A DNA stretch of 64,000 bases from assembly GCA_902363575.1 (NCBI GenBank), contig CABJAJ010000002.1, forward strand, positions 614,154 through 678,153, read 5' to 3'. Positions 1 to 9,019 of this stretch are shown piece after piece (position 1 is the first letter of the stretch; the number at the start of each line of letters is the position of its first letter). Both the position numbers and the translations under genes were made by a program. This DNA is from Rikenellaceae bacterium. Lineage in GTDB: Bacteria; Bacteroidota; Bacteroidia; Bacteroidales; Rikenellaceae. Under the pieces are notes generated by a model. That model was not told the origin of the DNA and made no database searches. It saw nothing but the letters and a program-made list of their open reading frames with translations.

Positions 1-46
1 ATTCTGGCCCATATCGAAAAATGTTTGACCGATTGTTCATAAATGA

Positions 47-69
47 CGGACCCGCAGGTCCGTTTTTTT
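47..69 (+). terminator. intrinsic terminator of an upstream gene outside the window
   Basis: A 6-bp stem CGGACC/GGTCCG with a CGCA loop is followed directly by seven T residues. It ends transcription coming from the left edge, just before the prs promoter. The 46 bases before it hold no recognisable gene. Confidence 0.75.
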
Positions 70-81
70 CATCCCTTATGC

Positions 82-89
82 TATCTTTG
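82..89 (+). promoter_or_regulatory. prs promoter, Bacteroidota -7 box
   Basis: TATCTTTG matches the Bacteroidota -7 consensus TAnnTTTG, 23 nt before the prs ATG. No convincing -33 TTG is seen; that position is occupied by the upstream terminator. Confidence 0.6.
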
Positions 90-112
90 TCGCACCAAAC
101 GCTCCAAATACC

Positions 113-1054
113 ATGGCCATCCACAAAATCAAATTCTTCACCGGTCGCAACTCGCAGTACCTCGCCGAAAAAATCGTCGCCAGCTACGGCACCTCGCTCG
201 GCAAGTCGGAAGTACTCCAGTTCAGCGACGGCGAATTCCAGCCCTGCTACAACGAATCCATCCGCGGCTGCACGGTCTTTATCATCCAATCGACGTTTCC
301 GCCGCTGGACAACCTCATGGAACTGCTGATGATGGTCGATGCCGCCCGCCGCGCCTCGGCCTACAAAGTCATCGCCGTCATGCCCTATTTCGGGTGGGCG
401 CGGCAGGACCGCAAGGACCGACCCCGCGTGCCGATCGGCGCGAAGCTGGTGGCCAACATGCTCGTCGCGGCGGGCGTGGACCGCGTGATGACCATGGATC
501 TGCACGCCGACCAGATTCAGGGTTTCTTCGACGTGCCGGTGGACACGCTCTACGCCAGCGGCATCTTCATCCCCTACATCCGTTCGCTCGGCATCGAGGA
601 CCTCTCGATCGCCGCCCCCGACATGGGCGGGGCGAAGCGGGCTAACACCTACGCCAAATGGCTCGAGACGCCCATCATCATCTCCCACAAGGAGCGGGCG
701 AAAGCCAACGTAGTCGGTAAGATGACCGCCATCGGCGAGGTCGAAGGGCGCAACATCATCATCGTGGACGACATGATCGACACGGCCGGCACGATCTGCA
801 TGGCCGCCGACATGCTCATGGCCCGCGGCGCCAAAAGCGTCCGCGCCGCCATCACCCACCCCATCCTCTCGGGCGAGGCCTACGAGAAGATCGCCGCCAG
901 CGCCCTGCAGGAGGTGATCGTAACGGACACCATTCCTCTGCGCGAAGGCAAGGACCTGAGCAAGTTCACCGTCCTCTCGGTGGCCGACCTGTTTGCCGAC
1001 GTGATCGAGCGGGTGCACAACTACAAAGAGATTTCGTCGATCTTCTTCAAATAG
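113..1054 (+). CDS. prs: ribose-phosphate pyrophosphokinase (PRPP synthase)
   Basis: Transfers pyrophosphate from ATP to ribose 5-phosphate to give PRPP, the cytoplasmic precursor of purines, pyrimidines, histidine, tryptophan and NAD. The 313-residue protein has the normal length of class I enzymes. The PRPP-binding loop VDDMIDTAGT lies at residues 218-227, the catalytic/flexible-loop region PYFGWARQDRKDRPR at about 91-105, and the MDLHADQIQGFF segment with its metal-binding histidine at 128-139. The ATG at 113 is used because the family-typical N-terminus (KIKFFTGRNSQYLAEKI) starts there. It stands alone between terminators, so it is probably a single-gene unit. Nothing unusual was seen in the coding sequence. 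Confidence 0.97.
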   Translation: MAIHKIKFFTGRNSQYLAEKIVASYGTSLGKSEVLQFSDGEFQPCYNESIRGCTVFIIQSTFPPLDNLMELLMMVDAARRASAYKVIAVMPYFGWARQDRKDRPRVPIGAKLVANMLVAAGVDRVMTMDLHADQIQGFFDVPVDTLYASGIFIPYIRSLGIEDLSIAAPDMGGAKRANTYAKWLETPIIISHKERAKANVVGKMTAIGEVEGRNIIIVDDMIDTAGTICMAADMLMARGAKSVRAAITHPILSGEAYEKIAASALQEVIVTDTIPLREGKDLSKFTVLSVADLFADVIERVHNYKEISSIFFK

Positions 1055-1115
1055 CGACCGCCCGTTTCCTGTCACCGGGGCAGCGGATTCCCGCAGGCGT
1101 GCACGGCTGAAAACC

Positions 1116-1207
1116 GCCGGGCATGACAGAAAGCCGGGCATGACAGAAAGCCGGGCATGGCAGAAAGCCGGGCGTGGCAGAAAGCCGGGCATGGCAGAAA
1201 GCCGGGC
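1116..1207. repeat. 17-bp tandem repeat, five copies plus 7 bp
   Basis: Five consecutive 17-bp units of the form GCCGGGCATGRCAGAAA begin at 1116, 1133, 1150, 1167 and 1184, followed by a 7-bp partial unit. Units differ only at one or two positions (A/G). The period is not a multiple of three and the array lies between two converging genes, so it is probably a non-coding minisatellite. The rest of 1055-1434 holds no gene I can support. Confidence 0.9.
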
Positions 1208-1383
1208 CGCAAGAAGAGGCGGGACACGATGTCAAGGCGGGAGAGAATCGGGGTGCATCGTCGGGGAGACGTCGGCGGCGAAGACGGCCGGCGCACGAAC
1301 GAACCGTGCAGCAACCCGGCACGGCAGAGAACTCGACCGTATCCCGGGATGCGAAACCGGCACCGCGCCAAGCCGATGAGAAC

Positions 1384-1417
1384 GAACGCTCCCCGCAGCA
1401 AGCGGCGGGGAGCGTTC
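1384..1417. terminator. shared terminator hairpin between prs and SDR genes
   Basis: A perfect 13-bp stem (1384-1396 with 1405-1417) and an 8-nt loop lie 18 bp beyond the stop of the minus-strand SDR gene and between two converging genes. T-runs are weak on both sides, so it may act in both directions. Confidence 0.65.
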
Positions 1418-1434
1418 CTGTTTCGGGCGGAACC

Positions 1435-2250
1435 CTATTTCAGCGGACTGTCCGGCTCACGCGACATGACCAGATAGAACATGCGGTCGAGGAATGCCGG
1501 AGCGAATTTCTTTACGAAATGGGTCGCGCGGCCTTCGCTCTCCATCAGACAGAGGCGTTTGCGGCGCAGAATACCCCGTGCGACGATGCGGGCCACCTGG
1601 TCGGCGGTCATCATCTTCCCCTCGTTGCGGGGGGTTTCGCCCTGGCTCGAACCGTCGGCGGTGAGGGCGGCGAATCGAACGTTCGACGCCGTGAATCCCG
1701 GGCAGGCGATCATTACGTGGAGTCCTTTTTTGAGGTTTTCGATGCGCACGGTCTCGAGGAACCCCGTCATGGCGAATTTCGATGCCGAGTACCCCGTGCG
1801 GCCGGGGAGACCGTGGAGCCCCGCCACCGAGGAGATGCCCACCAGCGAACCCTTTGCCCGCTGCAAATAGGGCAGCGCGTATTTCGTACAGTAAACCGTT
1901 CCCCAGAAATTGACGTCCATCAGCCGGTGCAGCACGGCGAGATCCACCTCGTCGAAGAGCGCACGCATCGAAAGCCCTGCGTTGCAGACAAGCACATCCA
2001 CCCCGCCGAAAGCCCGGACGGTCGTCTCGACCAACTCGCGGCACTCCTGCTCGCTCGTCACGTCGGTCGCGCAATATTCGGCCACGCCGCCCGTCTGCCG
2101 GATCGAGCCGGCGACGAGCTGCAATTTCTGCAAGCTGCGGGCCGCGAGCATCACCCGGGCTCCGCAGGCCGCAAAGTGGCGGGCCAGCGCCTCTCCGATC
2201 CCCGACGAAGCGCCGGTGACGATCACCGCTTTATCCCTGAAATCCTTCAT
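1435..2250 (-). CDS. short-chain dehydrogenase/reductase (SDR family)
   Basis: A 271-residue classical-type SDR, presumably an NAD(P)-dependent cytoplasmic oxidoreductase. The dinucleotide-binding motif TGASSGIG is at residues 12-19, the structural NAG at 90-92, catalytic Asn at 114, Ser at 141, and the YSASK motif with Tyr154 and Lys158. The C-terminal extension after residue 230 is basic and hydrophobic (ILRRKRLCLMES), as in SDRs that act on lipids or associate with membranes, so the substrate may be a lipid (inference only). Its ATG overlaps the TGA of the upstream MBL-fold gene (ATGA, 2247-2250), which indicates a two-gene operon with translational coupling. The substrate is unknown. Confidence 0.88.
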   Translation of the reverse strand: MKDFRDKAVIVTGASSGIGEALARHFAACGARVMLAARSLQKLQLVAGSIRQTGGVAEYCATDVTSEQECRELVETTVRAFGGVDVLVCNAGLSMRALFDEVDLAVLHRLMDVNFWGTVYCTKYALPYLQRAKGSLVGISSVAGLHGLPGRTGYSASKFAMTGFLETVRIENLKKGLHVMIACPGFTASNVRFAALTADGSSQGETPRNEGKMMTADQVARIVARGILRRKRLCLMESEGRATHFVKKFAPAFLDRMFYLVMSREPDSPLK

Positions 2251-3035
2251 CTATCTTCGTTTATGGTTACTTCGAGCATATCGTAGGCCAGATGCACCCC
2301 CGGCGGCAGCGCAGGCTCCGTCTCGGCATAGAGGCCGATTTCGTGGGACATGTGCGTCAGGTAGGCTTCGCGAGGGGCGACGCGGCGGATAAGCTCCAAC
2401 GCCTCGGCGACGTTGAAGTGGGAGTAGTGCGGCTCGAAACGCAGCGCATTGACCACCAGCACCTCGACGCCACGCAGCTTTTCGACCTCCGCGTCGGCGA
2501 TGGTCTTGAAGTCGGTCAGGTAGGCCAGCTTGCCGATCCGGAAGCCCGTCACCTCGAACCGCTCGGAGTGGTGCCCCGACACGGGGACCACCTCCACTCC
2601 CTTGACCCGAAAAGGCTTTCCCGGCACGATCGTGCGGAGCTCGATTTCGGGTACGCCGCGGTATTTGTCGGCCGCGAAAGCGTAGTCGAAATCCTTGCGC
2701 ACGCAGGCCAGCACGTGTTCCGTGCCGTAGAGGTCGATCCGGTGGATGACGGGAAAATCCACGAAGTTGAACGCCCTGACGTCGTCCAAACCTCCGATAT
2801 GGTCCTTGTGCTCGTGCGTGAGCAGGATGGCGTCGATATGTCGCACGCCCGTGCGGAGCATCTGGTAGCGGAAATCGGGTCCCGCATCAATGACGAGCCT
2901 CACCTCCCCGCACTCGATCATGGCCGAGGTGCGCAGGCGCCGGTCCCGCCGGTCGGCGGAGGTGCAGACCCGGCAGCGGCAGCCGATGATGGGCACGCCC
3001 TGCGAGGTGCCCGTTCCGAGGAAGGTGAGTTTCAT
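2247..3035 (-). CDS. MBL-fold metallohydrolase, PhnP-like
   Basis: A 262-residue metallo-beta-lactamase-fold hydrolase. The core metal motif HxHxDH is visible as THEHKDHIGGLDD, and the N-terminal GTGTSQGVPIIGCRCRVC with paired cysteines is typical of the PhnP-like branch (cyclic phosphodiesterases that bind an extra zinc). A later VSGHH and a final HMSHEIG supply further metal-binding histidines. The open frame extends further upstream, but the conserved family start MKLTFLGTGTSQG places the initiator at 3035; a -7 promoter box lies only 5 bp before it. It is followed by the SDR gene with a 4-bp overlap. The real substrate in Bacteroidota is not known to me. Confidence 0.88.
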   Translation of the reverse strand: MKLTFLGTGTSQGVPIIGCRCRVCTSADRRDRRLRTSAMIECGEVRLVIDAGPDFRYQMLRTGVRHIDAILLTHEHKDHIGGLDDVRAFNFVDFPVIHRIDLYGTEHVLACVRKDFDYAFAADKYRGVPEIELRTIVPGKPFRVKGVEVVPVSGHHSERFEVTGFRIGKLAYLTDFKTIADAEVEKLRGVEVLVVNALRFEPHYSHFNVAEALELIRRVAPREAYLTHMSHEIGLYAETEPALPPGVHLAYDMLEVTINEDR

Positions 3036-3040
3036 GTGCG

Positions 3041-3048
3041 CAAATGTA
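3041..3048 (-). promoter_or_regulatory. -7 box directly in front of the MBL-fold gene
   Basis: Minus-strand TACATTTG fits TAnnTTTG and lies 5 bp upstream of the ATG at 3035. Transcription would begin at or within a few bases of the start codon, giving a leaderless or nearly leaderless mRNA. Confidence 0.55.
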
Positions 3049-3090
3049 ACAAAAATCCCGCTACATCGGGATGCGAAATGCTGACAAACC

Positions 3091-3124
3091 GGCGGCCGGA
3101 CACCGTTTCCTGTGTCCGGCCGCC
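3091..3124 (-). terminator. terminator of the efflux operon
   Basis: A perfect 13-bp stem (3091-3103 with 3112-3124) and 8-nt loop lie 33 bp beyond the last gene of the efflux operon. The T-run on the minus strand is short (GGTTTGTC). Confidence 0.65.
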
Positions 3125-3156
3125 GCAAGCCACATAGGAAGCCGCCGGTTAGACGG

Positions 3157-3450
3157 CTACATGCCGCACTCGACGTTCCAGACGAAGGCCCGGGAACCCT
3201 GCATCCGCGTGGCCGCATCCATCTCGCGGAACGCATCGAGCAGCCCCGCAACCTGGTCGTCCTCGACCACGGCGAGGATCGACGCATTCATCGATGGCCA
3301 CGCATGCGTGCCGTAATGGGGTTCGCCGTCCACCGAGCCGCGCCCTTCGGTGAGGGCCCAGCGGGTGAAGCCACGGATGCCCCGCTCGTCCAGAATTCCG
3401 TTCACCCGGTCCGTCAATGCCTGGTTGTAGGATAAGAATACCGCTTTCAT
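3157..3450 (-). CDS. small PG0541-type protein associated with RND transporter
   Basis: A 97-residue soluble protein without signal peptide or membrane segment, beginning MKAVFLSYNQALTDRV. Its size, the ferredoxin-like alternation of strands and helices, and its place as the last gene of a Bacteroidota RND operon fit the family annotated as PG0541 family transporter-associated protein, a PII-like group of unknown role (family knowledge). It starts 4 bp after the pump stop codon, so it is certainly co-transcribed. A regulatory or sensory role for the pump is only inferred. Confidence 0.8.
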   Translation of the reverse strand: MKAVFLSYNQALTDRVNGILDERGIRGFTRWALTEGRGSVDGEPHYGTHAWPSMNASILAVVEDDQVAGLLDAFREMDAATRMQGSRAFVWNVECGM

Positions 3451-3454
3451 ACCA

Positions 3455-6400
3455 TTATTTATTGAAATTATCGGCCTGGTGACTGGCCTGAAGTTTTGCG
3501 ATGCGCTGGCGCTCCTTGCGCTGCGAACGATTGACCATCACCGAATAGAGAGCCGGCACGATGAACAGCGTGAGGATCGTCGAGCAGGTGAGGCCGCCGA
3601 TCACGGCGATACCCATGGGCTGCCAGGTCTCCGACCCGGCCCCCGTACCGATCGCCAGCGGCACCATGCCGAGGATGGTCGTAAAGGAGGTCATCAGCAC
3701 CGGACGCAGACGGCTCTTGCCGCCGGCGATCACGGCGTCGAAAACGCCTGCCCCGCGCTCGATCAGCAGGTTCATGTAGTCCACCATCACGATACCGTTC
3801 TTGGTGACGATGCCCACCAGCATGATCGCGCCGATCAGGGCGATGAGCGACAGGGGCGTCGAAGTCATCCAGAGGGCCACGAAGACGCCCGTGAAGGCGA
3901 ACGGGATGGTGAACATGATGATGAACGGGAACTTGAGCGACTCGAACTGCGTGGCCATGACGATATAGACCAGAATCACGATCAGGCCGAAGAGCATCAG
4001 CAGGTCGGAGAAGGCGTCGCCCTGATCCTCGACCGTGCCGCCCACCTCGAGATCGACCCCTTCGGGTGTCGGGTACTCGTCGATGAGCTGCTGCGCCTGG
4101 GCCACAACTTCGCCCAGGGCGACGCCGGCGCCCAGCGACGACTTGACGGTAATCACGCGCTGGCGGTTTTCGCGCTCGATGGTCGGGGCGGCGTACTCCT
4201 CCTGCACGAAGCCGACCTCGCGCAGTTTGACGGGCCTGCCGGCCCCATTGTAGAGCGTAATGTTCTCCACGTCCTCGATGCTCGTGCGGAAAGGCTCGCC
4301 GTAGCGCACCACGATGTCGTACTCGTCGCCGTCCTCCCGGTATTTGGAGGCCACCAACCCGTCGATGCGGTTGCGGACGAACTGCGAAGCCGTGGAGCTG
4401 TTCATCCCGTAATAGGAGAGGCGGTCGCGGTCGAACACCACGTTGAACTCGGGCCGCAGGTCGTCGCGCGAAAGCTGCACGTCGCGCGTGCCGGGAATCG
4501 CCGCCATCTTGGCCTTGAGGTCGTTCGCCACCGTGTTGGTCTCCTCCATATCATAGCCGAAGACCTTGATATCGACCGTGCTTGTGCCGCTCATACTTCC
4601 GGTCTGTCCGCCGGGAGTGACCGTGTACTGCCGCACTTCGGGAATCCGGTCGAGCTCCTCGCGCAGCAGGTCGGAAATCCGGTAGATCGAACGCTCGCGT
4701 TCGGTCGAGCGGGGCAGGCGCAGGTTGTAGTTGATGATATGCGAACCGGTCGTCTGCATCGCCGCGAAAGCGTTGTCCGAGGAGTTGGCGCCCGACGAGG
4801 CGGAAACGAGCACGATCTCGGGGAATTTCTCGTAGATGATGCTGTCGATCTGCCGCGCGACGCGGGCCGTGTATTCCACCGAAACGTTCTGCTCCAGTTC
4901 GACCGTGGCCGAAATGCGGCCGTTGTCAGAAGGCGGGAAAAACTCCGTCGGCACCCGCGTGAGCAGCAGCAGCGAGACCACAAAGAGTCCCATCATGGAG
5001 AAGATCGTGATGCGACGGTGGTGAACCACCCAGTCGAGCGCACGCCCGTAGGCGTTATCGAGCCACATGAGCGCCTTGTCGATCGGCTTGTAAACTATGC
5101 CGAGGCCTTTGTAGTCATGCTCCCCGCCCTCCAGTTTGAGGATATAGGCCGACATCATCGGGGTGAGCGAAATGGCGGCGAGCGTCGAGACGCAGACCAC
5201 GATCGAAACGATCCACCCCAGCTCGCGGAACAGGATACCCGCCATGCCCGGCACCATCGTCAGGGGCAGGAACACCGCTACGACCACCAGCGTAGTGGCG
5301 ATGACCGACAGCCACACTTCATTGGTCGCGTAAATGGCCGCCTCCTTGGGCGAAGAGCCCCGCTCGATGTGGGTCGTGATATTCTCCAGCACCACGATCG
5401 CGTCGTCCACGACCATACCGATAGCGATCGAGAGCGACGAAAGGGAGATGATATTGAGCGTCGATCCGGTGGCGAACAGGTAGATGAACGAACAGATGAG
5501 CGAGACGGGGATGGTCATGCAGATGATGAAAGTCGCCCGCCAACGCCCCAGGAAGGCCATCACCACCAGCACCACGAAGATGAAAGCGAACATGATGGTC
5601 TCGGAAAGCGAGCGGATGGAGTCCGTAATCTCCTGCGAGCCCTCGAAGATCAGCTCCATCTTCACGTCTTTGGGCAGCGTTTTGGCGATCTGCGGCAGCC
5701 GCCGTCCGATCTCCTTGACGATATTGACCGTATTGGAACCCGACTGCTTCTGGATCATCACGCGCACGCCCAACTGCCCGTTTACGCGCTCGTCCATGGT
5801 GGCCTTCTCGAGCGTGTCGCGGATTTGGGCCACGTCGCTGAGCATCACCGTACGGCCCCCGGCATTGGATATGACCACCCGGCGCAGGTCGTCCTCGCTC
5901 GAGGTGAACTCGCCGTCGGCCTTGATGTTGAACGTGTTGTTGCCGATGTCGATCGTGCCGCTGGGAATATTGACGTTTTCGGCGGCGATGATATTGCCCA
6001 ACTGCTCGACCGTCAGGTTGTAGGCTTCGAGCTTCTTGGGATCGACGTTTACCTGCACCTCCCGCTCGGGAGCGCCCATGATGGTCACGGCGCCCACGCC
6101 GTCCACGCGGTTGAGCACATTGACGAGCTTGTCGTCCAGGATTTTATTGAGCGCCGGATAGCTCTCGTCGGCGGTGATGGCGAGCATCATCACCGGAATC
6201 ATCGAGGTCGAGAACTTGAAAATGGTCGGATACTCCACGTCGTCGGGCAGCATCGAGAGGCTTCGGCTCACCACGTCGCGTATCTCATTGGCCCCTTCGT
6301 CCAGGTCGGAGCCGTACTCGAACTCCACGGTGATGAGCGACACGTTGTCCTGCGACTTGGAGGTGAGCTTCTTCAGGTTGCTCACCGTGTTGAGGTTATC

Positions 6401-6604
6401 CTCGAGCACACGGGTGATGTTGGTCTCGATATCCGCGGCATTGGCGCCCGGATAGGTCGTAATGACGCTGATCTGCGGAATCTCGATCTCCGGGTACTGG
6501 TCCACGGCCAGGTTGCTCAGCGAGAAGAGTCCGAAGACCATCAGGCCGACAAATATGAGGACGGTCGAAATGGGCTTCCGTACCGCGCTTTCGTAAATCT
6601 TCAT
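3455..6604 (-). CDS. RND multidrug efflux permease (HAE1/AcrB type)
   Basis: Inner-membrane proton-driven pump of a tripartite efflux system. The 1049 residues match the usual length. The N-terminus MKIYESAVRKPISTVLIFVG forms TM1; the proton-relay pair Asp400-Asp401 sits in the TM4 motif AIGMVVDDAIVVLENI; the second half repeats the layout with the MVGIVTKNGIVMVDY signature typical of TM10. Two large periplasmic loops carry the porter domains. It is preceded by the adaptor gene (12 bp) and followed by the PG0541-type gene (4 bp). The hydrophobe/amphiphile type is clear; the exact substrates cannot be read from the sequence. Confidence 0.96.
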   Translation of the reverse strand: MKIYESAVRKPISTVLIFVGLMVFGLFSLSNLAVDQYPEIEIPQISVITTYPGANAADIETNITRVLEDNLNTVSNLKKLTSKSQDNVSLITVEFEYGSDLDEGANEIRDVVSRSLSMLPDDVEYPTIFKFSTSMIPVMMLAITADESYPALNKILDDKLVNVLNRVDGVGAVTIMGAPEREVQVNVDPKKLEAYNLTVEQLGNIIAAENVNIPSGTIDIGNNTFNIKADGEFTSSEDDLRRVVISNAGGRTVMLSDVAQIRDTLEKATMDERVNGQLGVRVMIQKQSGSNTVNIVKEIGRRLPQIAKTLPKDVKMELIFEGSQEITDSIRSLSETIMFAFIFVVLVVMAFLGRWRATFIICMTIPVSLICSFIYLFATGSTLNIISLSSLSIAIGMVVDDAIVVLENITTHIERGSSPKEAAIYATNEVWLSVIATTLVVVAVFLPLTMVPGMAGILFRELGWIVSIVVCVSTLAAISLTPMMSAYILKLEGGEHDYKGLGIVYKPIDKALMWLDNAYGRALDWVVHHRRITIFSMMGLFVVSLLLLTRVPTEFFPPSDNGRISATVELEQNVSVEYTARVARQIDSIIYEKFPEIVLVSASSGANSSDNAFAAMQTTGSHIINYNLRLPRSTERERSIYRISDLLREELDRIPEVRQYTVTPGGQTGSMSGTSTVDIKVFGYDMEETNTVANDLKAKMAAIPGTRDVQLSRDDLRPEFNVVFDRDRLSYYGMNSSTASQFVRNRIDGLVASKYREDGDEYDIVVRYGEPFRTSIEDVENITLYNGAGRPVKLREVGFVQEEYAAPTIERENRQRVITVKSSLGAGVALGEVVAQAQQLIDEYPTPEGVDLEVGGTVEDQGDAFSDLLMLFGLIVILVYIVMATQFESLKFPFIIMFTIPFAFTGVFVALWMTSTPLSLIALIGAIMLVGIVTKNGIVMVDYMNLLIERGAGVFDAVIAGGKSRLRPVLMTSFTTILGMVPLAIGTGAGSETWQPMGIAVIGGLTCSTILTLFIVPALYSVMVNRSQRKERQRIAKLQASHQADNFNK

Positions 6605-6616
6605 CGTTTCGGATCG

Positions 6617-7630
6617 TTAGTTTTCCTTCACTTCCACCTGCACGCCGTCGCTCAGCTTCGACAGGGCCGTGACGGCCACCTGCTCGCCGGGTTCCAGCCC
6701 CGTGAGGATATCCACTTCGTCCCCCACCTGGCGGCCGACCTTCACGGCACGCCGCTCGGCCACGCCGTCACGGACCACATAGAGGTACTTTTCGGACGAT
6801 CCCACCTGCTTCTGCACGGCCACGTCGGGCACCAACACGCCCTGCTTGCGGCCCATGTCGAAAGTCGTGCGGGCGTACATGCCCGGACGCAGCGTTTCGG
6901 CGTCGTTGGGAACCTTCACCTCGACGGTAAAGGTGCGGGTTGCGGGATCCAGTGCCGGATAGATCAGCGACACCGTGCCCCTGAACTCCCGGTCGGGGAA
7001 GAGCTCCACATGCAGATCGACCGGCATGCCGACTTTCACGTCACGGAAATACTGTTCCGATACGTTGGCGATCACCTTGAGCGGATTGATCTGCATGACG
7101 TGCAGGATGGGGGTATTGGTAAACAGGTCGCCCGGCTCGTTGTTGCGGGCCGTCACCACCCCCGTCAGGGGCGAGCGCACCTCGATATTCTTCATCAGGT
7201 TGCCGACCACCTCGCGTTGCACGTCCAACGTGGCCTTGGCCTGCTCGATCTGCTGCGTCGAGATCCCGCCCGCCTCATAGACCGGCAACAGGCGGTTGTA
7301 GTCGTCCTCGAGCGTGCGCAACTGCACCATCTGCTGGTTGTACTGCGTGGGGTCGAGCGTGAGGAGCAGCTGGCCCTCCCTGACTTTGGAGCCGACATCG
7401 ACCAGGATGCGGTCGATGTGCACGCCCGATGCAGCCGGGGTGATGTCGTTCTCCTTGTAGGGCTGTATCTCGGAGGTATAGACCTCCGACAGGACGATTT
7501 CGGCCGAGCGCGCCGGAACGGTTTTGGTGAGCACGCCGGCCGGAGCCTGCGTTTCGACGACATTCCTGCCCTTACCCGAGCATCCGGCCAAAGCAGCTGC
7601 CACGGCCATGAATACGAAAACTCTTTTCAT
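6617..7630 (-). CDS. efflux RND transporter periplasmic adaptor (membrane fusion protein)
   Basis: A 337-residue lipoprotein adaptor that links the RND pump to the outer-membrane channel. The signal sequence ends in the lipobox LAGC (Cys17). The biotinyl-lipoyl halves are seen around residues 68-90 (SGVHIDRILVDVGSKVREGQ) and 150-165 (VRSPLTGVVTARNNEPGDL), separated by a short alpha-hairpin; the beta-barrel and membrane-proximal domains follow (RPGMYARTTFD, LEPGEQVAV). The short hairpin suits a TolC-like partner, whose gene lies immediately upstream. Confidence 0.94.
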   Translation of the reverse strand: MKRVFVFMAVAAALAGCSGKGRNVVETQAPAGVLTKTVPARSAEIVLSEVYTSEIQPYKENDITPAASGVHIDRILVDVGSKVREGQLLLTLDPTQYNQQMVQLRTLEDDYNRLLPVYEAGGISTQQIEQAKATLDVQREVVGNLMKNIEVRSPLTGVVTARNNEPGDLFTNTPILHVMQINPLKVIANVSEQYFRDVKVGMPVDLHVELFPDREFRGTVSLIYPALDPATRTFTVEVKVPNDAETLRPGMYARTTFDMGRKQGVLVPDVAVQKQVGSSEKYLYVVRDGVAERRAVKVGRQVGDEVDILTGLEPGEQVAVTALSKLSDGVQVEVKEN

Positions 7631-7660
7631 ACGTTCTTTCTATTTCTATTCTTTGCTTTC

Positions 7661-9019
7661 TTAGTTGCGTGTCCCGGAACGCCATTCGCGGCCCATGATC
7701 CGGTCGTATTCGGCCTTGGCCGACAGGTAGTCGTAGATGGCCTGCGAGAAGTTGAGCTGGGCCTGCGTCTGGGCGAGCTGCGCGGTGTTGAGCTCCAGGA
7801 TCGTCCCGGCACCGGCGCGGTAGCGCGTGTCGGAAATCGAGTAGGCCTTGGCAGCCTGTGCGACCGTCTTTTCCTGTGCGAACATGGTTTCGCGGGCGGT
7901 GAGCAGGTCGTTGATGGCCGAGCGCACCTGCACGTCGATCTGCTGTCGGGCATACTGGCGCTGCAAATCGAGCTGGGCCATCGTATTCTTGATCTCGCGC
8001 GAGCGGTTCATCTTCGTGAGGCCCGAGAAGAGGGGCACCGAAACCTGGATGCCGGCCGAAACGGGATGCTGCCACCAGAAGGGATTGCTGCCCGCCGGCA
8101 CCGACGCACTCCCCCCGGTCATATCCCCGAACGAGAAACGTCCCATGTCGTTGCCGGTGATGGTCACCGTTCCGAACGCCGACACGGTCGGCAGGCGGCT
8201 GGCGTTGGCGGTCCGAAGCTGGCGGTCGAGCAACTCGGCCTGGAGTTCGAGCGAGCGCAGCTCGGAGTTCTCCGAAAGATCGGTCGAAAGGTTGTCCACC
8301 CCGAGCAGCACCTCGTCGCGCAGGCTGTCCAGATCGCCCGCCACCTCGATCTCCACATCCTCCGGAATCGAGAGGTACATTTTGAGCATCAGCTTCGAGA
8401 GGGCGATCGAATTTTCGGTCTGGAGGATCGTCGGCCGCAGGTTGCTCAACTGCACCTCGGCCGTCAGCAGGTCGTATTCCGACATCAGGCCGTTTTCATA
8501 CTGCACGCGCGTGTCGTCCACCGTGCGCTGTACGTTGGCCTCCGACTCGCGCAGCACCTCGAGCGACTGCTCCGCCAGCAGGATATTGAAGAACGCTTTC
8601 CTCACTTCGGCCGTCAGGTCGATGCGCGATGCGCGGGCGCTCTCCACAGCGGCCTCGGCCTGCACGCGATTCATTTTGAGCGTGCGGTAAACGGCCGGTG
8701 CAAACAGCGGCAATGCCACGTCGCCCGTGGCGCTGAGCGTGTTGTCCGCACCGAACGAGATCCCCTTGGCCGCCTCCTGCTTGACGATCGAGCGTGTGTA
8801 GTTGCCGCTGACCGACACCTGGGGCAGCAACGCGCCCCACGTCTGGCGTTTGACATAATCGTACCGCTCCACCTCCAGTTCGGCGATCCGGATCGTCGGG
8901 TTTTCGCTCAGGGCGATTTCGAGCGCCTCGTCGAGCGTCAGGCGAAGTTGCGCCTGCGAGCCGGACAGCCCTGCGACGAGCGCGCAGGCCGCCAGCAGCC
9001 ATCGTTTCATACCTCTCAT
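7661..9019 (-). CDS. TolC family outer-membrane efflux channel
   Basis: A 452-residue outer-membrane factor with an N-terminal Sec signal peptide (WLLAACALVAGLSGSQAQ). The internal duplication of the OEP family is visible: helical segments beginning LTLDEALEIALSENPTIR near the N-terminus and a second long helical repeat beginning at about residue 240. The start overlaps the TetR stop (ATGA, 9016-9019); a second ATG nine bases later (MKRWLL) is also possible. With the downstream adaptor and pump it forms a complete tripartite exporter. Confidence 0.93.
   Translation of the reverse strand: MRGMKRWLLAACALVAGLSGSQAQLRLTLDEALEIALSENPTIRIAELEVERYDYVKRQTWGALLPQVSVSGNYTRSIVKQEAAKGISFGADNTLSATGDVALPLFAPAVYRTLKMNRVQAEAAVESARASRIDLTAEVRKAFFNILLAEQSLEVLRESEANVQRTVDDTRVQYENGLMSEYDLLTAEVQLSNLRPTILQTENSIALSKLMLKMYLSIPEDVEIEVAGDLDSLRDEVLLGVDNLSTDLSENSELRSLELQAELLDRQLRTANASRLPTVSAFGTVTITGNDMGRFSFGDMTGGSASVPAGSNPFWWQHPVSAGIQVSVPLFSGLTKMNRSREIKNTMAQLDLQRQYARQQIDVQVRSAINDLLTARETMFAQEKTVAQAAKAYSISDTRYRAGAGTILELNTAQLAQTQAQLNFSQAIYDYLSAKAEYDRIMGREWRSGTRN

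Noticed and set aside
1116..1207. CRISPR-like array
   Set aside because: The 17-bp units are contiguous with no spacers, and no cas genes are present.
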